Shown in pieces: positions 7,232-15,131 of a stretch of DNA of 26,916 nucleotides (position 1 is the first letter of the stretch; each line of letters opens with the position of its first letter). The DNA is from FW021-bin31 sp964478125 (lineage in GTDB: Bacteria > Bacteroidota > Bacteroidia > Chitinophagales > Chitinophagaceae), in NCBI GenBank assembly GCA_964478125.1, contig CAYZGR010000042.1, positions 1-26,916 on the forward strand. The letters run 5' to 3'. The notes under the pieces were generated by a model that saw nothing but the letters and a program-made list of their open reading frames with translations, searched no databases and had not been told where the DNA came from. A program made the position numbers and the translations under genes.

Positions 7232-9637
7232 CTAAAATGCATCTTCTCTTTCCCCGTCAGATTGTCTGCCTTCTTTTTCATCTTTACCGGCTTCCAGCTT
7301 GCCAAAAGTATAACTGATACTCAATTGCAGGTTACGGGGAGATCGTTGATAACTGCTGGTTTCTGTAAAATCATCGGTTATTAAAGAGCTGGCCCATTTT
7401 CTCTGGTTGAAGACATCAGACAGACGCAAGGAAATATCTCCTCTCTTGTCAAAAAAGGATTTACGGACACCAAGGTCACTATACAACATTCCTTTTCGCG
7501 TCCCTTGTGCAACGGACCTCGGCCCCCGGTAATGAACATAAGCAAAGCCTCTTATATCCCAGGGCAGGGGAAAATAAGAGGAAAATCGCCCATTCAATGA
7601 CCAGTTTTTGTATGGTCGATCAAAACCGGATACTTCATTCCTCCGCATCCCGATATTGGTCCTTACCGTCCAGCCCGGAACAATATCCGCACTTAAACCC
7701 GTTTCCAATCCAAAATAATTCTCTTTCCCCTTATTTTGATATGTCATATATGAAACTCCGTCTTTATTAATGGTTCTGATCCTTTGGATCGGATGATAGG
7801 TATGGCGATAAAAAGCAGCGCCATACAAGCTAAACTGGTTGATGAATTTCCCATAACGCAGTTCAAAAGAATTATCAAATTCCGGCTTCAGGTCCGGGTT
7901 CCCGGATCGGATGTTTTCGGGATCGGAATAGTCGACAAAAGGATTCAATTGCCGCCACCAGGGCCGGTCTGCTCTTCGGGTATAACTGAAAGAAATATTA
8001 TCTTCATTTTTAAATCTATAGGAAATATTAAGCGTGGGGATCAAATTCAGGAATTCATTATGGAAATTTTGATCCAGTATATGCTGTTTGGTAATAAGCA
8101 GTTCTTTTTCAAGCCTTAACCCGGTTTGCAGGCTAAACTTTTTGACCTCTGTCCGGTACATGGCATAAAGAGAATACTCATGGTCATAGGAAATGAAATC
8201 ATTACGCAAAGTGTCATTGATCAGATATTCGCCTGCCGAATCATCAAAATATTTAGGGATAAAATTGTTGTCATCTGTTTCCCATTCGGCTCTGAATCCG
8301 GCCTCCAATCTGGATTTCTCACTGAAGGGCTGCACATAATCCAGATCTACGGTAAATCCATTATCATAACTCGTAGTAAAATGATGTTTTAATTCATTTA
8401 ACTCCTCCCATTTACTTTGCTGATCAAATAACTCGTCATCTTTATCATCCCGCTTTGAATAATAAGCTTCAAAATCCAGTATATGATCTTCGTTGTCCTG
8501 AAATGTTTTTCTATAGGTTACGCCCGCATGGTATTGCCAGGAGTTTTCATGTCCCGTAATATTTCGGATATAGCCAGACAACAACTCTTTCTTTCCATTA
8601 TGTCTTTGGGTGACGAGCTTTTCAGTTTCATTCTCCGTATCATGCCCGAGGCCAAAGAAGACACCGATCCGATCTTCATCCGTAATTTCATAATACAAAT
8701 TCCCATTATAAGAAAAGTCTTTATCAAGATCTGTCCCGCTACGGGATTGGTGGGTATAAAATACGGTATCCAGCATATTTTCCCTGTCAAGATAACCTTC
8801 AAACGGGTCCCTGTCATATTCAAAACTGAAGCTGTTATTCCAGCCAAATTTTTTTCGGGTAAGATTAATACTTATCCCGGGGGAATATCCGCCGTTCGTA
8901 TTCCCGTTGAGCGAAGCCACTCCACTCAATCCGATCAAATGTTCCGACTTGGTAATAATGTTCAATACGATACCTCCCTCTTCCGTTGCGTATCGCGCCG
9001 AGGGGTTAGTAATGACTTCTACCTTTTTTAGCGTCCCTGCGGGAATGAGTTTTAATACGGTTTCTATATTGTCGCCGTAAATTCTGGAAGGTCTGCCATC
9101 AATTAAAACCGTTACTCCCTGTCCCATCACACTGGGCACACCATCTTCATCCAGTTCTACCATAGGAATATTTTCCAGGATCTGGGTGGCATTGGTACTC
9201 ATGGCCCGGATGTCGTCTGTAATATTAAATATGGTTTTATCTAACTCGTATTGTACCTGGGGAACACTACTCTCCACCACTACCTCATCTAGGAGCCGGT
9301 TGCTTTTCTTCAGAATAATTACACCCAGGTTTTCCGTATGGCCTTCTTTTACCGCAATATCTGTTATCTGGCGGGTCGAATAACCCAGGTAACTGATCCT
9401 TACCATATATCGGCCGGGGGAAATATTATTTAATTCAAATCTCCCGTTATCTTTGGTTTTAGCTCCCGTTATGATAGAAGAATCCGATACCCGCAACAAT
9501 ACCGCAGAAGCAAAACCTATACCCGACCGGGCGTTATCAACTACCTGCCCTTTGATGGTACCTCCATGGGACGATTGCGCCTGTATAGCAGAAACTGAAA
9601 GAAGTACTAAATAAATAAGTATAATAACCGTTTTCAT
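7232..9637 (-). CDS. TonB-dependent receptor / outer-membrane beta-barrel protein with CarboxypepD_reg-like N-terminus
   Basis: An 801-residue outer-membrane protein. Residues 1-20 are a signal peptide ending AIQAQ. Residues about 25-110 form a carboxypeptidase-regulatory-like beta-sandwich (GTIKGQVVD...SGIGFASAVL), residues about 115-230 a plug-like domain (LDEVVVESS, ILENIPMVELDEDG, VLIDGRPSRIYG), and the rest aromatic-rich barrel strands ending in SISYTFGKLE with a short charged tail. The layout matches the outer membrane beta-barrel family related to TonB receptors, not a SusC: there is no SusD partner and no clear TonB box. The substrate is unknown. A response regulator and histidine kinase lie just upstream on the same strand, and TGAAG repeats at its promoter suggest direct control by that pair. 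Confidence 0.88.
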   Translation of the reverse strand: MKTVIILIYLVLLSVSAIQAQSSHGGTIKGQVVDNARSGIGFASAVLLRVSDSSIITGAKTKDNGRFELNNISPGRYMVRISYLGYSTRQITDIAVKEGHTENLGVIILKKSNRLLDEVVVESSVPQVQYELDKTIFNITDDIRAMSTNATQILENIPMVELDEDGVPSVMGQGVTVLIDGRPSRIYGDNIETVLKLIPAGTLKKVEVITNPSARYATEEGGIVLNIITKSEHLIGLSGVASLNGNTNGGYSPGISINLTRKKFGWNNSFSFEYDRDPFEGYLDRENMLDTVFYTHQSRSGTDLDKDFSYNGNLYYEITDEDRIGVFFGLGHDTENETEKLVTQRHNGKKELLSGYIRNITGHENSWQYHAGVTYRKTFQDNEDHILDFEAYYSKRDDKDDELFDQQSKWEELNELKHHFTTSYDNGFTVDLDYVQPFSEKSRLEAGFRAEWETDDNNFIPKYFDDSAGEYLINDTLRNDFISYDHEYSLYAMYRTEVKKFSLQTGLRLEKELLITKQHILDQNFHNEFLNLIPTLNISYRFKNEDNISFSYTRRADRPWWRQLNPFVDYSDPENIRSGNPDLKPEFDNSFELRYGKFINQFSLYGAAFYRHTYHPIQRIRTINKDGVSYMTYQNKGKENYFGLETGLSADIVPGWTVRTNIGMRRNEVSGFDRPYKNWSLNGRFSSYFPLPWDIRGFAYVHYRGPRSVAQGTRKGMLYSDLGVRKSFFDKRGDISLRLSDVFNQRKWASSLITDDFTETSSYQRSPRNLQLSISYTFGKLEAGKDEKEGRQSDGEREDAF

Positions 9638-9674
9638 AGATATATAGAATTATAACGACTCTTTAATCAAAACG

Positions 9675-9682
9675 CAAATATC
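9675..9682 (-). promoter_or_regulatory. -7 promoter element for the outer-membrane receptor gene
   Basis: The minus strand reads GATATTTG, one mismatch from TAnnTTTG, about 38 bp before the start codon. No TTG stands at the -33 position; TGAAG repeats lie just upstream instead, as expected for an activator-dependent promoter. Confidence 0.45.
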
Positions 9683-9704
9683 CCGCTTCTGTTTATGAAA
9701 ACTT

Positions 9705-9730
9705 TGAAGAGATTTTGAAGAAATCTGAAG
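9705..9730. promoter_or_regulatory. Three TGAAG direct repeats, candidate response-regulator operator
   Basis: TGAAG occurs at 9705-9709, 9716-9720 and 9726-9730 on the plus strand, at steps of 11 and 10 bp, about one helical turn. OmpR/PhoB-type regulators bind tandem direct repeats with this period. The block lies 23-48 bp upstream of the receptor's -7 box. The same motif recurs at 11 bp spacing ahead of the response-regulator gene. Confidence 0.5.
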
Positions 9731-9751
9731 AACGGCGTTATCCGGATAGGT

Positions 9752-11008
9752 TTAGTTGATAAAGGATAATTTAAATTGATGATATCCGTCTTTGTATTCA
9801 TAGTGAATTGAAAGGTTGTTCTGTTTGCAAATTTGTTGCACAATGGAAAGGCCCAATCCTATGGAATCAGCGCTTTGATTATTTTTCTTAAACCGGACAA
9901 ACATTTCATCAGGGGGAATATCCAATGGTTTCCCCGTATTGGCAATGATCAAATGCCGCGTGGTAAGCAAAATCCGAATATGGCCCTCATTTTGATTGTG
10001 CCGGATCGCATTGCTCAGGAGGTTATTGATGAGTATATCTGCCAAAACAGGATGTATATTTATCCTTACGTCTTCAGCTATGTTTTTTTGTAAATGAAGG
10101 TGTTTCATTTCAACAAGCTCCTTAAATGCGAATAACTTGTCTTTTAAACGATCACTCAGGTTAACGGCCTCGGGAGGTTCGAACTCCTGATTATCCAGTT
10201 TGGAAAGTAAAGTAAGCGACTGGCTCATTTTACTCAGCACCCCTAACGAGTTGTGTGCACTCAGGATCAGCCTGGCCTGATGGTCATCAATGTCGGTGTC
10301 TAAAAGTAATTCCAGCTTCCCGCGAATAATGGCTAAAGGAGTCCGGAGTTCATGCGAGGCATTGTCTGTGAATTCCTTTAATGTTCTGTAATCCTGCTGT
10401 GCTTTATCGGTCATCTGTTTTAAAAAGATATTTAATCTTTTAAATTCTACGGTACTGGTCTCCGGGAAGTCTAATGCCGTTTTTTGTTTCAGTTTAAAGG
10501 TTTGAATGGCGCGTAACGTTTTATGAAAAGGGGACAACAAATATTTGGATACTACAAAAGTGAGCAGCCCGGTGATTATAAGGAACAAGATATAAATCCC
10601 GGTAAGTGATCTGAGTACGGCCTCGGTAATGTCATCCGACTCTATCATAGAGTCATGCGTGGATATGAAATAATGTTTACCCTTTATTTTCCGGGAAACA
10701 GAAAGTTTTACTTCAGGTTCTTTCCGGTTCAGATAATCATGCCAGATCATCGTATCTGAAACGGCCAGGCCCATGACCGGCATGTCTATCGGAAGAATGC
10801 GAATATCTATTTCATGATTGGTAAGTGAATCAATGGGTATTCCCCTTTTGATCTCTTTCGAAATAAGGTTGATGCGATGCTTTAAAAATCTGGCCTGTTC
10901 CTGATCAACCTCCCGTTTTATGTTATAAAAGGAAATCACCCCACCCATTAATAATATGACCAAAGTAACGAGCAGGTAAAGAACTGCAAATTTATAAGCC
11001 AGCTTCAT
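9752..11008 (-). CDS. Sensor histidine kinase
   Basis: A 418-residue membrane kinase. A first membrane segment (about 6-27) and a second (about 133-153) enclose a periplasmic sensor region of roughly 105 residues. A short HAMP-like linker leads to the dimerisation helix with the phosphoacceptor in FTDNASHELRTPL (His219). The ATPase domain carries NNLLSNAIRHN (N box) and GLGLSIVQQI (G2 box); the G1 box reads ANTGKP, with Asn instead of the usual Asp, a common form in this subgroup. Its start overlaps the response-regulator stop by 4 bp (ATGA), so the two are translationally coupled. The signal is unknown; the neighbouring outer-membrane receptor is the probable target gene. Confidence 0.94.
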   Translation of the reverse strand: MKLAYKFAVLYLLVTLVILLMGGVISFYNIKREVDQEQARFLKHRINLISKEIKRGIPIDSLTNHEIDIRILPIDMPVMGLAVSDTMIWHDYLNRKEPEVKLSVSRKIKGKHYFISTHDSMIESDDITEAVLRSLTGIYILFLIITGLLTFVVSKYLLSPFHKTLRAIQTFKLKQKTALDFPETSTVEFKRLNIFLKQMTDKAQQDYRTLKEFTDNASHELRTPLAIIRGKLELLLDTDIDDHQARLILSAHNSLGVLSKMSQSLTLLSKLDNQEFEPPEAVNLSDRLKDKLFAFKELVEMKHLHLQKNIAEDVRINIHPVLADILINNLLSNAIRHNQNEGHIRILLTTRHLIIANTGKPLDIPPDEMFVRFKKNNQSADSIGLGLSIVQQICKQNNLSIHYEYKDGYHQFKLSFIN

Positions 11009-11688
11009 GTTTTTTTGGTATTGAATTTATACCCTAATCCATAAACCGTTTCGATATAGTCTGTACCCCCGGCCTGCACTATTTTTTTTCTAAGGTTTTT
11101 TACGTGCTGGTAGACAAAATCAAAATTCAGCAGGTTATCAACATAGTCTCCCCACAGGTGCTCTGCAATAGACTGCCGGGTGAGTACACGGTCTTTATTG
11201 ATAATAAGATAAAGCAATAAGGCATATTCTTTACGGGTAAGATCCAAAGGTTGTTTATGAACAACCGCTTCCATTTTACTGGTATTAACATGAATCTCAT
11301 TGCAGGTCACCCTCTCATCACCCTGCAGGAATTTCCGCCGGTAAATGGCCTTTAGCCGGGCATTGAGCTCCGGCAGATGAAAGGGCTTGGTGAGATAATC
11401 ATCGGCCCCCCGTTCAAGACCGCTTACTTTATCATCCAGGGCATTTTTTGCAGAAATGATCAGGATACCACTTTTATTTTTCTGTGTTTTGATAAAGCGT
11501 AAAATATCCAATCCGCTTCCGTCAGGCAGCATAATATCAAGCACAACACAATCATAATAGAAAATGCTTAATTTATCAATGGCTTCCCGGTAATCTTCTG
11601 CAAGCTCACAGATATAACCTTCCTTCAGGAGGTAATCCGCAATATTTTGTGCCAGTTCTTTATGATCCTCAATGACCAATACCTTCAT
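11005..11688 (-). CDS. OmpR/PhoB-family response regulator
   Basis: A 227-residue regulator. The receiver domain (1-about 115) has the acidic pocket IEDH (Asp8), the phosphoacceptor Asp51 in VVLDIMLPDGSG and the conserved Lys in YLTKPF. The C-terminal winged helix-turn-helix (about 130-227) ends in IETVYGLGYKF, the family hallmark. It is phosphorylated by the kinase encoded immediately downstream, with which it overlaps by 4 bp. Two TGAAG repeats 11 bp apart lie just upstream of its own start, and three lie before the receptor gene, suggesting autoregulation and control of the receptor. Confidence 0.95.
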   Translation of the reverse strand: MKVLVIEDHKELAQNIADYLLKEGYICELAEDYREAIDKLSIFYYDCVVLDIMLPDGSGLDILRFIKTQKNKSGILIISAKNALDDKVSGLERGADDYLTKPFHLPELNARLKAIYRRKFLQGDERVTCNEIHVNTSKMEAVVHKQPLDLTRKEYALLLYLIINKDRVLTRQSIAEHLWGDYVDNLLNFDFVYQHVKNLRKKIVQAGGTDYIETVYGLGYKFNTKKT

Positions 11689-11714
11689 CAGACGGGCAAA
11701 TTACTACTTTATTC

Positions 11715-11730
11715 TGAAGGAATTTTGAAG
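11715..11730. promoter_or_regulatory. Two TGAAG direct repeats ahead of the response-regulator gene
   Basis: TGAAG at 11715-11719 and 11726-11730 are exactly 11 bp apart, in the same orientation and setting (a T-rich spacer) as the repeats before the receptor gene. They lie 27-42 bp upstream of the regulator start codon. A weak CAAATTAC box (11697-11704), poor against the -7 consensus, is the only promoter candidate between. Confidence 0.45.
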
Positions 11731-11901
11731 ATGAAAAGAGATAACAGCACATATCGCATTGCTTTCGATATTCTTATTATTCTTCGGGAAAGGGAGTCGG
11801 GACGCCGATAAATTGATCAAAGGCTTCGACAGGGGAAGGTGCGGCTATGTAAAGCTCCTCCGGATCAACTCAGCGGTATAAAAATTATATGTATTTGGAT
11901 G

Positions 11902-11929
11902 AAAAGGATCCCGACCTCAGTCAGGATCC
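11902..11929 (-). terminator. Intrinsic terminator of the tRNA-Met unit
   Basis: On the minus strand, 4 nt after the tRNA 3' end, GGATCCTGAC pairs with GTCGGGATCC (10 bp including one G-U) around the loop TGAG, followed by TTTTC. The stem is strong and correctly placed. Confidence 0.85.
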
Positions 11930-11933
11930 GATG

Positions 11934-12007
11934 TAGCGAGATCGGGATTTGAACCCGAGACCTCAGGGTTATGAATCCTGCGCTCTCACCAACTGAGCTA
12001 CCTCGCC
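11934..12007 (-). tRNA. tRNA-Met (CAU), probably elongator
   Basis: The 74-nt minus-strand sequence folds as a full cloverleaf. The acceptor stem GGCGAGG pairs with TCTCGCT (G-U at both ends), the D-arm is GCTC...GAGC, the anticodon loop is TTCATAA with CAT, and the T-arm is TCGGG/CCCGA with loop TTCAAAT; the discriminator is A and no CCA is encoded. The last anticodon-stem pair is A-C, a mismatch. It lacks the initiator features and looks like elongator Met; a lysidine-modified Ile(CAU) tRNA cannot be fully excluded. It lies between a promoter at 12118-12147 and a terminator at 11902-11929. Confidence 0.93.
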
Positions 12008-12031
12008 TAATACTTTATTTTAAGAACACAG

Positions 12032-12091
12032 AGCGGGAGCGGGATCTGAACCCGACTCCGCCTCAGGAAACCCATTCTGCTCTGTCCCGGG
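12032..12091 (-). pseudogene. Shortened tRNA-like element upstream of tRNA-Met
   Basis: On the minus strand this 60-nt stretch carries a T-arm (TCGGG, loop TTCAGAT, CCCGC) followed by TCCCGCT. Over 24 nt it matches the T-arm and 3' acceptor of the adjacent tRNA-Met at all but 3 positions. A 5' CGGGA can pair with TCCCG as part of an acceptor stem, and a GAGC like a D-stem follows. Only 29 nt separate acceptor and T-arm, about 13 too few, and no anticodon arm is present. ACAGAGC and GCTCTGT form an alternative 7-bp outer stem (to 12026). It is probably a decayed tRNA gene; a structured leader or small RNA is the alternative. It ends 24 nt before the tRNA-Met 5' end, downstream of their shared promoter. 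Confidence 0.5.
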
Positions 12092-12117
12092 CAGACACGT
12101 CGCTTTTTTTTGGATTG

Positions 12118-12147
12118 CAAAGATAACATTTCAACAAAATATAACAA
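12118..12147 (-). promoter_or_regulatory. Promoter of the tRNA-Met unit
   Basis: The minus strand has TTG (12147-12145), 19 bp, then TATCTTTG (12125-12118), an exact match to the Bacteroidota consensus. Transcription would start near 12111-12114 and run through the tRNA-like element and tRNA-Met. Confidence 0.75.
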
Positions 12148-12191
12148 GCCTCCGACAAAACTTTATGTTTCCCCACTCCTTCAAAACGTTT

Positions 12192-12199
12192 TACTTTTG
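12192..12199 (+). promoter_or_regulatory. -7 promoter element for the GNAT gene
   Basis: TACTTTTG matches TAnnTTTG exactly, 17 bp before the ATG at 12217. No TTG is found at the normal distance upstream. It is divergent from the tRNA promoter at 12118-12147. Confidence 0.55.
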
Positions 12200-12216
12200 T
12201 ACTCGCAATCCGGAAA

Positions 12217-12678
12217 ATGATGTACGACATAAGAGTGATAGAATATGGCAGTCCCGAATACCAGGACATGCTTCTACTACGAGAAGCGCTCCTGCGAACC
12301 CCGTTGGGGCTAACCTTCTCACAACAGGAATTGCAAAGAGAGATCAGCGACCGGCTTATCGGATGCTTTCATCCCAAACAATCGGTTCTCCTGGGGTGCT
12401 GCATGCTCACTCCCATAGATGAAAATATTGTGCAACTGCGACAAATGGCGGTAGTCGAAAAATATCAGCACCGGGGTATAGGGAAAAAATTAGTCCGCTT
12501 TGCAGAAGGGGAAGCCCGGCAATCCGGTTTTGCCACCATAATAGCGCATGCGCGCAAACCGGCCGTACCTTTTTACGAACGATCCGGCTTCATTAAAGAA
12601 GGGGAAGAATTTACCGAGGTGACGCTCCCTCATTTTCTGGTGAAAAAGACATTAGGGCCGCAAACAAACGACGTATAA
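12217..12678 (+). CDS. GNAT-family N-acetyltransferase
   Basis: A 153-residue acetyltransferase with one GNAT fold. The acetyl-CoA binding motif A is QMAVVEKYQHRGIGKKLV (about residues 71-88), followed by a motif B-like VPFYERSGFIKEGEEF near the C-terminus. Overall it resembles small ElaA-like or YjcF-like GNATs, whose substrates are mostly unknown. Two ATGs lie side by side at the start. The gene converges on pepT with only 3 bp between the stop codons, so both must terminate inside each other or read through. Confidence 0.9.
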   Translation: MMYDIRVIEYGSPEYQDMLLLREALLRTPLGLTFSQQELQREISDRLIGCFHPKQSVLLGCCMLTPIDENIVQLRQMAVVEKYQHRGIGKKLVRFAEGEARQSGFATIIAHARKPAVPFYERSGFIKEGEEFTEVTLPHFLVKKTLGPQTNDV

Positions 12679-12681
12679 CTT

Positions 12682-13935
12682 TTAACTTCCGGCTTCCCAG
12701 ATTTGGCAGAGCCGAACCACGACCTCCACGGCTTTTTGCATATCCTGCACACAAATCCATTCCTGCTTCGAATGAAACGCATGTTGTCCGGTAAAAAGAT
12801 TCGGGCAGGGAAGTCCTTTATGGGAAAGCATCGCGCCATCAGTGCCCCCGCGAATGCTGTGATGCTGTGGCTCAATACCGGCTTCACGAATGGCTTGCAG
12901 AGCATATGCAGACACTTCCGGATGCCTGGCAATCACCTGCTGCATGTTGCGATATTGCGCTTCAATCTTCAAATCCCCTTTGGCGCCGGGATATTTTGAA
13001 AGTATACTATTGAGCAGGCTATTCAGATAACTGCCGTGGGATCGAAGTCCTTCTTCCGTGAAATCACGCAAAATAAATTCTGCTTTTGCCTTTTCGCCAT
13101 TCCCACGAACATGTAAGGGATGAATAAAGCCCTCTTTATTTTCGGTAGTTTCAGGGGAAAGCCGATCTTTAGGCAGGCGGTCAATAATGGATGAGACCAC
13201 TTTGATCGCATTAACCATTTTCCCTTTAGCAGATCCGGTATGCGCGGAAATTCCTTCAATGGTTATCGTCGCTTTATCCGCATTAAAATTCTCATCTTCA
13301 AAGGCGCCTAATACATCTCCGTCTAACGTGTATCCAAAATCGGCATTCAATTTTTTCAGATCCACATATTGCGTGCCTTTGCCAATTTCTTCATCCGGGG
13401 TAAATAAAATACGGATCCGTCCATGCTTCACCTCCGGATGTTGCATAAAATAATTTACCGCATCCATAATGATAGCAACACCGGATTTATCATCCGCTCC
13501 CAGAAGCGTTTTTCCGCTTGCCGTAATGATGTCCTTACCCCTTTTTGTTTTAAGATCGAGCTGGCTATCCGGACTTAAAAGCTGTTCCGGATCATCCGGC
13601 AAGCGGATCGTGCCTCCGTCATAATTTTTGTGAACAACAGGCTTTACTCCCGCCCCGCAACAGTCGGGGGAGGTGTCCACATGTGAACAAAAACATAATA
13701 CGGGAACCTCTTTGGGGGAATTGGCCGGAAGGGTCGCATATACATAGCCATAACCGTCCATTTCTGCATCCGAAATGCCCATTCCTTTTAATTCGTTCAC
13801 CAACAAGCTGCTCAAGTCTTTTTGCTTTGGTGTGGAAGGATAGGTTTCGGAAAAAGGATCCGATTGGGTATCCATCTGCACGTATCTTATAAACCGCCCG
13901 GCAACGGTGAACTCATATTGTTCAAATGACGACAT
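12682..13935 (-). CDS. pepT: Peptidase T (tripeptide aminopeptidase)
   Basis: A cytoplasmic M20-family zinc peptidase of 417 residues, close to the family length of about 410, that removes the N-terminal residue of tripeptides. Metal and catalytic residues are visible in order: SHVDTSP (His85, Asp87), LLGADDKSG (bridging Asp near 148), DEEIGKG (Glu182/183), TLDGD, and the C-terminal GQHAFHSKQEW. The dimerisation-domain GISAHTGSAKGKM block is also present. An FKBP gene ends 24 bp upstream on the same strand, so the two probably form an operon. It is tail to tail with the GNAT gene. Confidence 0.96.
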   Translation of the reverse strand: MSSFEQYEFTVAGRFIRYVQMDTQSDPFSETYPSTPKQKDLSSLLVNELKGMGISDAEMDGYGYVYATLPANSPKEVPVLCFCSHVDTSPDCCGAGVKPVVHKNYDGGTIRLPDDPEQLLSPDSQLDLKTKRGKDIITASGKTLLGADDKSGVAIIMDAVNYFMQHPEVKHGRIRILFTPDEEIGKGTQYVDLKKLNADFGYTLDGDVLGAFEDENFNADKATITIEGISAHTGSAKGKMVNAIKVVSSIIDRLPKDRLSPETTENKEGFIHPLHVRGNGEKAKAEFILRDFTEEGLRSHGSYLNSLLNSILSKYPGAKGDLKIEAQYRNMQQVIARHPEVSAYALQAIREAGIEPQHHSIRGGTDGAMLSHKGLPCPNLFTGQHAFHSKQEWICVQDMQKAVEVVVRLCQIWEAGS

Positions 13936-13959
13936 GAATAAAAAAAGAAATGATCCTCC

Positions 13960-14388
13960 TTAAGCGATCGCTATTAATTCTATATCAAAAACAAGATCTT
14001 TTCCTGCCAGGGGATGGTTGGCATCCAAAACCACGCCCTCATTTTTTACTTCGGTCACCACCACGGGATAAACCTGGCCATCCTGACTGCTTAACTGTAG
14101 CTGCATGCCTTTTTCAGGTTTGAGGTCTGCCGGTAATTTCTCATTGGGAAATTCGAGGATCAGTTCCTCATTTCGCGGGCCATAAGCCTCTTCCACCGGA
14201 ATTTCCAATGTTTTTTTTTCCCCCGGCTTCATATCCAGCACGCCATTATCAAACCCTTTGATCACGTTTCCGGAACCCACTTCAAATTCCAGAGGCTCGC
14301 GTCCCTCCGAAGAATCAAAAGTTTCTCCGTTTTTCAATTTTCCCTGATAATGAACCTTTACGGTGTCTCCGTTTTTTACCTCTTGCAT
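13960..14388 (-). CDS. FKBP-type peptidyl-prolyl cis-trans isomerase, SlyD-like
   Basis: An FKBP-fold prolyl isomerase and likely folding helper, cytoplasmic because no signal peptide is seen. It opens with VKVHYQGKL, has the active-site-like VIKGFDNGVLDM and GEKKTLEIPVEEAYGPRN, and then the inserted IF (flap) subdomain typical of SlyD proteins, ending NHPLAGKDLVFDIEL. It lacks the His-rich SlyD tail. The frame reaches further upstream to ATGs at 14406 and 14427; I prefer 14388 because it places Met about nine residues before the first FKBP strand, as in relatives, but no RBS or clear promoter decides it. It is followed after 24 bp by pepT, which fits peptide and protein turnover. Confidence 0.9.
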   Translation of the reverse strand: MQEVKNGDTVKVHYQGKLKNGETFDSSEGREPLEFEVGSGNVIKGFDNGVLDMKPGEKKTLEIPVEEAYGPRNEELILEFPNEKLPADLKPEKGMQLQLSSQDGQVYPVVVTEVKNEGVVLDANHPLAGKDLVFDIELIAIA

Positions 14389-14445
14389 AAATTCTAATTT
14401 TGGCATTTTAAAAGTTGCAATGTACAAAAAGTCGTTTATCTATTG

Positions 14446-14453
14446 TATTTTTG
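14446..14453 (+). promoter_or_regulatory. -7 promoter element for hisIE
   Basis: TATTTTTG is an exact TAnnTTTG match, 31 bp before the ATG at 14485 and divergent from the FKBP gene. No well-spaced TTG is present. Confidence 0.5.
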
Positions 14454-14484
14454 TATGTTAATAATTCCATAACTGCTATAGAAA

Positions 14485-15093
14485 ATGAATGTGGATTTTT
14501 CTAAATCACCGGACGGACTTGTCCCCGCTATTGTTCAGGACGCCTGCACGCACCGCGTTTTAATGCTGGGTTATATGAATCGGGAATCGCTCAACCGAAC
14601 CCTGAAAGATGGCAAGGTGACTTTCTACAGCCGCTCCAAAAAAAGATTATGGACCAAAGGAGAAGAAAGCGGCCATTTTTTAATGGTAGAAGAAGTAAAA
14701 ACAGACTGTGATGCAGATACGCTGCTTATTATGGCGCGGCCTACGGGACCCGTTTGCCATACGGGTTCAGACACTTGTTTTGAAGAAAAAAACGAAAATG
14801 ATAATTTCCTTATCGAGCTGGAAAATACCATAATTGATCGCCACCAAACGCCCACAAAAGATTCTTACACGGCAACTCTTTTTGCCAGCGGGATAAACAG
14901 AATAGCCCAAAAAGTGGGAGAAGAAGCTGTGGAACTGGTCATAGAAGCTAAGGACCGCAATGAAGAGCTTTTCCTAAACGAAGGAGCCGATCTTCTTTAC
15001 CATTACCTCGTGCTGCTGGTAGCCAAGGGGTACGTCCTGGAAGATGTTATCGAGGTGTTAAAAAAACGGCATAATAGACCTTCTTTAACATAA
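14485..15093 (+). CDS. hisIE: Bifunctional phosphoribosyl-AMP cyclohydrolase / phosphoribosyl-ATP pyrophosphatase
   Basis: A 202-residue fusion catalysing steps 2 and 3 of histidine synthesis in the cytoplasm. The HisI part (1-about 105) shows VTFYSRSKKRLWTKGEESGH, the metal-binding DCDADTLL, and GPVCHTG. The HisE part (about 112-202) shows KVGEEAVELVIEAK and EGADLLYHYLVLL, an all-alpha NTP pyrophosphohydrolase helix pair. Length and order match other fused HisIE proteins. No other his gene is in the window, so it is separate from any his operon, and it has its own promoter element. Confidence 0.97.
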   Translation: MNVDFSKSPDGLVPAIVQDACTHRVLMLGYMNRESLNRTLKDGKVTFYSRSKKRLWTKGEESGHFLMVEEVKTDCDADTLLIMARPTGPVCHTGSDTCFEEKNENDNFLIELENTIIDRHQTPTKDSYTATLFASGINRIAQKVGEEAVELVIEAKDRNEELFLNEGADLLYHYLVLLVAKGYVLEDVIEVLKKRHNRPSLT

Positions 15094-15131
15094 TTATAGG
15101 GAAAGACAAATGTCAAAAGAAGGGGTTTGCC

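Noticed and set aside
7507..9031. Several plus-strand ORFs of 65-182 codons opposite the outer-membrane receptor
   Set aside because: They are antisense shadows of a well-supported beta-barrel gene and have no recognisable motifs or promoters.
11891..11936. 15-codon plus-strand ORF between the response-regulator gene and tRNA-Met
   Set aside because: It coincides with the tRNA terminator hairpin and has no start signal.
12032..12091. Phage or island attachment site formed by a duplicated tRNA 3' end
   Set aside because: The similarity to tRNA-Met is imperfect, the copies are adjacent with no integrase or foreign genes between or near them, and a 5' half with tRNA-like features is also present.
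12032..12200. tmRNA suggested by the T-arm-like 3' end
   Set aside because: There is no room for the tag-coding part or 5' domain before the divergent GNAT gene.
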